64,000 nucleotides of DNA from BOG-908 sp964244615 (GTDB lineage Bacteria; Pseudomonadota; Alphaproteobacteria; Acetobacterales; Acetobacteraceae), in contig CAXTJP010000004.1 in NCBI GenBank assembly GCA_964244615.1, positions 1 through 64,000 of the forward strand, written 5' to 3'. Positions 60,116 through 64,000 of this stretch are shown here, in pieces. The first letter of the stretch is position 1. The number at the start of each line of letters is the position of its first letter. A program made the translations under genes and the position numbers. Below the pieces are notes generated by a model, which was not told the origin of the DNA, did no database searches, and saw nothing but the letters and a program-made list of their open reading frames with translations.

Positions 60116-61900
60116 CTAGTTCAGCGCCGAACGCAGAAGCGCCGGCTCCGCAGCCTCGGGCTCCAAGCGCTCGAGGTCGGCGCCAGCGTCCTCAAGCCCG
60201 CCGGACCGGGCCCGCTCCAGCCAGGCCCGCGCCTCGTGCAGATCCCGAACCCCGCCCAGGCCCCGGGCCAGAAACCGGCCCAGCATCATCTGCGCGTGCA
60301 GGTGGCCCTTCTCCGCCGCCAGACGGTACCAACGCCTGGCATCGTTCCGGTCTTCGGGCACCTCGTGGCCACCGCCCAGCATGGCGCCCATGGCGAACAT
60401 GGCACCGGCATGGCCCTGATCGGCGGCCTGCCGAAACAGGCGGAGAGATTCGACGTGGTCGCGTGCGCCACCCGTGCCGTTCAACGACATCTCGGCGAGC
60501 GCGACGACCGCATCCACCATCCCGGCGCCGGCGGCCTTTGCGATCCAAAGCCGGCCTTCCGCAGGGTCGGCCTCCAGGCCGCGCCCTTCCGACAGCATGC
60601 GGCCGTACCAATACTGCGCGTTGACCACGCCGTCGGCCGCGCGACGCAGCCACAGGATGGCACGCCGGTCGTCACGCGCCACGCCCACGCCTTCGGCGAG
60701 ACATACGCCCAGGTTGAACGCCGCCACCAAATCTCCGGAACCGGCCGACGTCTCGAACAGCTGGCGGGTCAGTCTACCATCGTCGCTCGAACCGGTGCCG
60801 GACAGCAGCAGGTTCGCGAGGTCGGCCTGGGCCTGCCGGTCGCCGCCCTCCGCCGCACGACGAAACCAACGCCCCGCCTCTTCCGGGTCACGATGCACGC
60901 CGGCACCAGTCAGGAACAACAGGCCGAGCGCGCGCGATGCCGCGGGGTGGCCCGCCTCAGCGGCCCGGGTGTACCATATTGCCGCCTCGGCGTAGTTAGG
61001 CGGCAGGTCGCCACCGCGTGCGTAGATGTCCCCGACCAGGGCAGCCGCTTCGCGATCGCCGGCATTCGCGGCGCGACGCAGCCAGGATTCGCCGTCGACC
61101 AGGTTGCAGGGCACGCCGCGGCCCTCCAGCAGAGCCAGGCCCCACCGCGCCTGGCCGCTGCGTACGTTTTTCTCGGCGGCTTGCTTGTAGTAGCTCGCCG
61201 CCATCTCCAGGCTGGCCGGAAGACCGGCGCCCCGCTCGTGCATCACGCCCAGCAGGTAGATGGCGGTGGGCAATCCCGCGTCTGCCGCCTTCTTCAAGGC
61301 TGCTGCGGCGGCGGCATGCGTCTCGAAATCCGCCGCGGAGCGGAGGAGCGACAGGCCGCGGCCCAGAAATCCCTGGGGGCAGTCTGCAGCCGCAGACCGT
61401 TCGTACCAACGATCCGCCTCTTCGAGGTCGCGCATCCCCTCCGGACCGGAGGTCAGGATGTAGCCGAGCAGCGCCTGTGCTTCGGGCGCTCCCCCTTCCG
61501 CGCCGGTGCGCGCCCATTTCAGGGCAGCCCGAAAATCCGGCTCGTCACCGGTTGTGGTCGAAGCTCTGGCGAAAAGCTCGGTGCCGGGTGCAGCCTGGCT
61601 GCCGCGACCCGCAAGCCCATAGAGATAGAGGGTCGCCAGCAGCGTCTGCGCCTCGAGCCAGCCGCCCTGTGCCGCCCGCTCCAGCCATTCCGAGCCATCC
61701 CGACGGCTTACCGGGACGCCCAGCCCCTTCATGTAGGCTCGGCCAACCCAGAATTGTGCCTCGGGCAAACCGGCCCGAGCCGCGCGGGTCAATAGCGGGA
61801 AAGCCCGTCGGTGATGGCCAGACTCGAAGAGCTTCACGCCACGTTTCAAAGCTGCCGCGGGCGAGCCTGCCGAAGCTATGCGATCGATGATCGTCAGCAT
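60116..61900 (-). CDS. Sel1-repeat protein
   Basis: The 594-residue product is made almost wholly of Sel1-like (TPR-related) repeats of 36 residues, with A...LG.LY..G.GV..D...A..W...AA..G...A as the pattern (for example SRALGLLFLTGAGVHRDPEEAGRWFRRAAEGG, cited as a pattern). No signal peptide is seen. Such proteins scaffold complexes. It directly precedes the giant glycosyltransferase, leaving at most a few bases between the genes, so a partnership is likely. Confidence 0.9.
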   Translation of the reverse strand: MLTIIDRIASAGSPAAALKRGVKLFESGHHRRAFPLLTRAARAGLPEAQFWVGRAYMKGLGVPVSRRDGSEWLERAAQGGWLEAQTLLATLYLYGLAGRGSQAAPGTELFARASTTTGDEPDFRAALKWARTGAEGGAPEAQALLGYILTSGPEGMRDLEEADRWYERSAAADCPQGFLGRGLSLLRSAADFETHAAAAAALKKAADAGLPTAIYLLGVMHERGAGLPASLEMAASYYKQAAEKNVRSGQARWGLALLEGRGVPCNLVDGESWLRRAANAGDREAAALVGDIYARGGDLPPNYAEAAIWYTRAAEAGHPAASRALGLLFLTGAGVHRDPEEAGRWFRRAAEGGDRQAQADLANLLLSGTGSSDDGRLTRQLFETSAGSGDLVAAFNLGVCLAEGVGVARDDRRAILWLRRAADGVVNAQYWYGRMLSEGRGLEADPAEGRLWIAKAAGAGMVDAVVALAEMSLNGTGGARDHVESLRLFRQAADQGHAGAMFAMGAMLGGGHEVPEDRNDARRWYRLAAEKGHLHAQMMLGRFLARGLGGVRDLHEARAWLERARSGGLEDAGADLERLEPEAAEPALLRSALN

Positions 61901-61962
61901 GAATAAGGCGGATCCTGAACGTCTCGGGTTGAGTGTCGGGGGCCAGTTAACCTCAGGAAAGT

Positions 61963-61992
61963 GTCGGAGAGATGAACGCTCATCTCTCCGAC
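61963..61992 (-). terminator. Perfect 13-bp stem hairpin after the HlyD gene
   Basis: GTCGGAGAGATGA and TCATCTCTCCGAC pair perfectly around a 4-base loop. It lies 72 bp past the HlyD stop and 62 bp before the Sel1 gene start. Only a weak T-run (ACTTT) follows on the minus strand, so it may be a terminator or an attenuator ahead of the Sel1 operon. Confidence 0.55.
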
Positions 61993-62064
61993 CACCCTCT
62001 CTCCACCCACGAGATCAGCGGTCCCGGCCGACCTGGCGCGGGACGTTGCGCCCGGTCTCGCCCA

Positions 62065-63549
62065 TCAGGTCGGCTCGCGCATACCCGTCTTGATCACCGG
62101 CATCATGCGCTCGATCAGGTACTCCCAGATCGTACGCTGTCCGACCTTGATGTCAGCCTCGACGGGCATGCCGGGAATGATGTGCATGTCCTTGGGAAGG
62201 TGGCGGAACGCCAGCCGGTCGAGGCTCACGCGCACGTCGTAGAAATACGGGCTTGTCGGCTGCTGCCCAGTGAACACGGCGTTAGAGGTTGTGCCAGCGC
62301 TGGTTGCCGTGTTGCTGGACGGGCTGCTGCCGGTCAGGAAGCTGTCGGCACTGACCAGGCGAACGCTGCCCTCGCCGGACCCGAACCTGGAAAATGGAAA
62401 GGCGTCGAACTTCACCTGGACCGGCTGGCCGTTCTCGACGAAGCCTGCCTCGTCGCCGGTCATCTGCCCGTCGATCTCGAGCGGTGCGTTAAGCGGAACC
62501 AGAGTGAAAAAGGTCTGGCCGGGCTGCAGGATCGCACCCACCGAAACCGACGCCACCGACAGCACCGTCGAATCCTGCTCGGCGCGCAGGTCGATCAGCT
62601 TGCTGCCAAGCGCTGCGTGTTCTAGTTGGCTGCGATACGTCGCCAACTGCACGCTGTCGCTTGTGACGGTCTGCGAGACGTCGGCGAACCACTGCTGATT
62701 GTAGTTGTCGAGCTGCCCCTTCAGGGCCGCCGCGTTCTGCCGCGCATTCTCCGCCTGCTGCACGCTCGACAGCACCTGACGCTCGGATTCAAGGCGCTGG
62801 GTGACGGCGGCCAGCGTGTTGATCCTGCTGCCAACCTGATCATGCTCCAGCTGAACCCGCATCTTCTCCACGTCGACCGCGACGCCCGTTTCCTTGGCGT
62901 ATTGGCGTATGTCGGCATCGGACTGCGCAGCCAGGGCGTTCTGGGCGTTCATCTGCCCCTGATAGTAGCGCAGCTCGGCTTCGCGTGCTGCGGCGCGCTG
63001 GGCGTAGATCCCCTCCTGCACCAGGGCCCCCGGGGTCAGGTGTTGCGGGCGATAGGGCGTCTGCTGATTCTCGGCGTTCAGGCGGTCTATCTCGGTCTGG
63101 TAACGATCGACCTGTTCTAGGGCCGCGTTGTTGTCGGCGGTCGTCAGGGTCGGATCCAACTGGGCCAGCAGCTGCCCCTTGCGGACGATGTCGCCCGCTG
63201 AGACGGCAATGGTCTTGACGATGGCGGTGTTGAACGGCTGCACGACGATCTCGGGGACCATCGAGATTACCTTGCCGGTCGCCACCACCGTCCGGTCTAC
63301 CGAAATGACGGCGAACAGGAAGAAGATGATCATCACCATCGAGCAGGTCAGGGTGACCACGCTGCGCGCCGCGCGCTTGGCGGGCACGCCGGCCAGGGCC
63401 AGCGACGGCGAGTAGAACTCCATCAGCTCGGCCGGCGTATCGTCCCCGCCGCGCCGGACCCGGCCTGAGAACATTCCGGAGAACAGGCCCGGCTTCGCAG
63501 GCGGCGTCTCGGTGGTGGGCGCAGGTGTCGGAGTGGTGGTGACAGACAT
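62065..63549 (-). CDS. HlyD family type I secretion membrane-fusion protein
   Basis: The 494-residue protein has a cytoplasmic Pro/Thr-rich N-terminus, one transmembrane segment (about 65-87, VVTLTCSMVMIIFFLFAVI), a barrel-sandwich/lipoyl region (VVQPFNTAIVKTIAVSAGDIVRKGQLLAQLDP, in pieces), a long coiled-coil hairpin (about 130-270) and the C-terminal beta-domain ending EYLIERMMPVIKTGMREPT. It forms the periplasmic bridge of a T1SS with the ABC transporter immediately upstream. Confidence 0.93.
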   Translation of the reverse strand: MSVTTTPTPAPTTETPPAKPGLFSGMFSGRVRRGGDDTPAELMEFYSPSLALAGVPAKRAARSVVTLTCSMVMIIFFLFAVISVDRTVVATGKVISMVPEIVVQPFNTAIVKTIAVSAGDIVRKGQLLAQLDPTLTTADNNAALEQVDRYQTEIDRLNAENQQTPYRPQHLTPGALVQEGIYAQRAAAREAELRYYQGQMNAQNALAAQSDADIRQYAKETGVAVDVEKMRVQLEHDQVGSRINTLAAVTQRLESERQVLSSVQQAENARQNAAALKGQLDNYNQQWFADVSQTVTSDSVQLATYRSQLEHAALGSKLIDLRAEQDSTVLSVASVSVGAILQPGQTFFTLVPLNAPLEIDGQMTGDEAGFVENGQPVQVKFDAFPFSRFGSGEGSVRLVSADSFLTGSSPSSNTATSAGTTSNAVFTGQQPTSPYFYDVRVSLDRLAFRHLPKDMHIIPGMPVEADIKVGQRTIWEYLIERMMPVIKTGMREPT

Positions 63550-63552
63550 GGC

Positions 63553-64000
63553 TTACTCCCCTTGCGCCAGCGCAGCGGCCGCGCGGACCGGGTCGATGTG
63601 GCGGTTCTGCTGGTTCCAGAGCGTGCGATACACGGCGCACCGGTCCAGCAACACGTCATGCGGTGCAATATCCACCACGGCGCCCCGGTCGAGCACCATG
63701 ATCAGGTCGCAATTCACCAGGCTGGACAGACGGTGCGACACGATGACCATCGTGCGTCCCTTGCCGATCCGGGTCAGGTTGGCGTTCACCAGCGCCTCGC
63801 TCTCCGGGTCCAGCGCGCTTGTCGCTTCGTCCAGGATCATGATCCGCGGGTTGGTGATCAGGGCACGGGCGATGGCCAACCGCTGTCTCTGGCCGCCGGA
63901 GATGTTCGCCGACCCTTCCTCGATCCAGGTATCGTAGCCCGAAGGCATACGCTCGATGAACTCCTCGGCACCGGCCAGACGGGCCGAACGCACGGCATCT
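63553..64000 (-). CDS. Type I secretion ABC transporter, C-terminal part (cut by right edge)
   Basis: The last 148 residues of an ABC ATPase domain are present: signature SGGQRQRLAIARALI, Walker B IMILDEATSALD and the H-loop VIVSHRL. The frame is open to the window end. The HlyD adaptor begins 3 bp after the stop. Substrates may include the beta-helix/RTX protein at 45.6-49 kb; this is inference. The membrane domain and any peptidase domain are outside the window. Confidence 0.9.
   Translation of the reverse strand, partial: DAVRSARLAGAEEFIERMPSGYDTWIEEGSANISGGQRQRLAIARALITNPRIMILDEATSALDPESEALVNANLTRIGKGRTMVIVSHRLSSLVNCDLIMVLDRGAVVDIAPHDVLLDRCAVYRTLWNQQNRHIDPVRAAAALAQGE

Noticed and set aside
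1..64000. CRISPR arrays, IS elements with transposase, rRNA operons
   Set aside because: No regularly spaced direct repeats, no transposase-like protein and no rRNA sequence were seen.

Overview
The window is high-GC DNA (roughly 70% in most genes) with dense, translation-coupled operons. Gene content fits a Gram-negative alphaproteobacterium: a DinB with the alphaproteobacterial N-terminal zinc ribbon, KDO and heptose genes, and a type I secretion system. Codon style, the A/T-rich intergenic hairpin repeats and the glycosyltransferase architectures suggest Acetobacteraceae. This placement is inference; there is no rRNA or marker-gene phylogeny here.

Left part (1-24 kb), mostly housekeeping plus LPS-type sugar supply. 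From the left edge: a protein with tandem beta-sandwich modules (cut by the edge), queC, a ThiF/MoeB-like E1 enzyme, an SDR-TetR pair with two operator palindromes, a DsrE-like protein and an SH3 protein. Then comes a low-GC two-gene insert whose first gene is broken by two in-frame stops, followed by a CobW GTPase-WD40 pair, a glycosyltransferase, a GST and dinB. Next are kdsD, an SDR, kdsB, a fused HddC-GmhB protein, gmhA and hddA, which together can supply CMP-KDO and GDP-D-glycero-alpha-D-manno-heptose. A TIGR03087-type sugar transferase, an MmyB-type regulator divergent from an SDR, and a GNAT/YdcF pair follow.

Central part (24-46 kb), an exosortase-A (XrtA) exopolysaccharide locus. A leftward operon runs export lipoprotein - Wzz-like chain-length protein - BY-kinase - beta-barrel protein - polysaccharide deacetylase - FemAB - XrtA. 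Junctions from the chain-length gene onward are between a 4-bp overlap and a 2-bp gap. A tRNA-like gene and a sigma70-like promoter lie at its head. The TPR protein PrsT and a glycosyltransferase are transcribed the other way. Further on are a YXWGXW-repeat protein, a glycosyltransferase, a Wzx-like flippase, a GT2 enzyme, an acyltransferase, an XrtA-type O-glycosylation ligase and a small coupled membrane protein. No PEP-CTERM substrate is visible in the window.

Right part (45-64 kb). A 1117-residue parallel beta-helix/RTX-like protein and a shorter secreted paralogue of its N-terminal half are followed by the XrtA-type amidotransferase and a coupled GT4. Then come a lower-GC DUF1835-type gene, a GT4, a ChW-like protein, a giant GT2/GT4 enzyme, a Sel1-repeat protein, and a type I secretion adaptor and ABC transporter cut by the right edge. 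The T1SS could export the beta-helix/RTX protein. The glycosyltransferases probably build or decorate the same surface polysaccharide.

A dispersed intergenic hairpin repeat recurs at gene ends throughout and sometimes supplies the stop codon of the gene before it.
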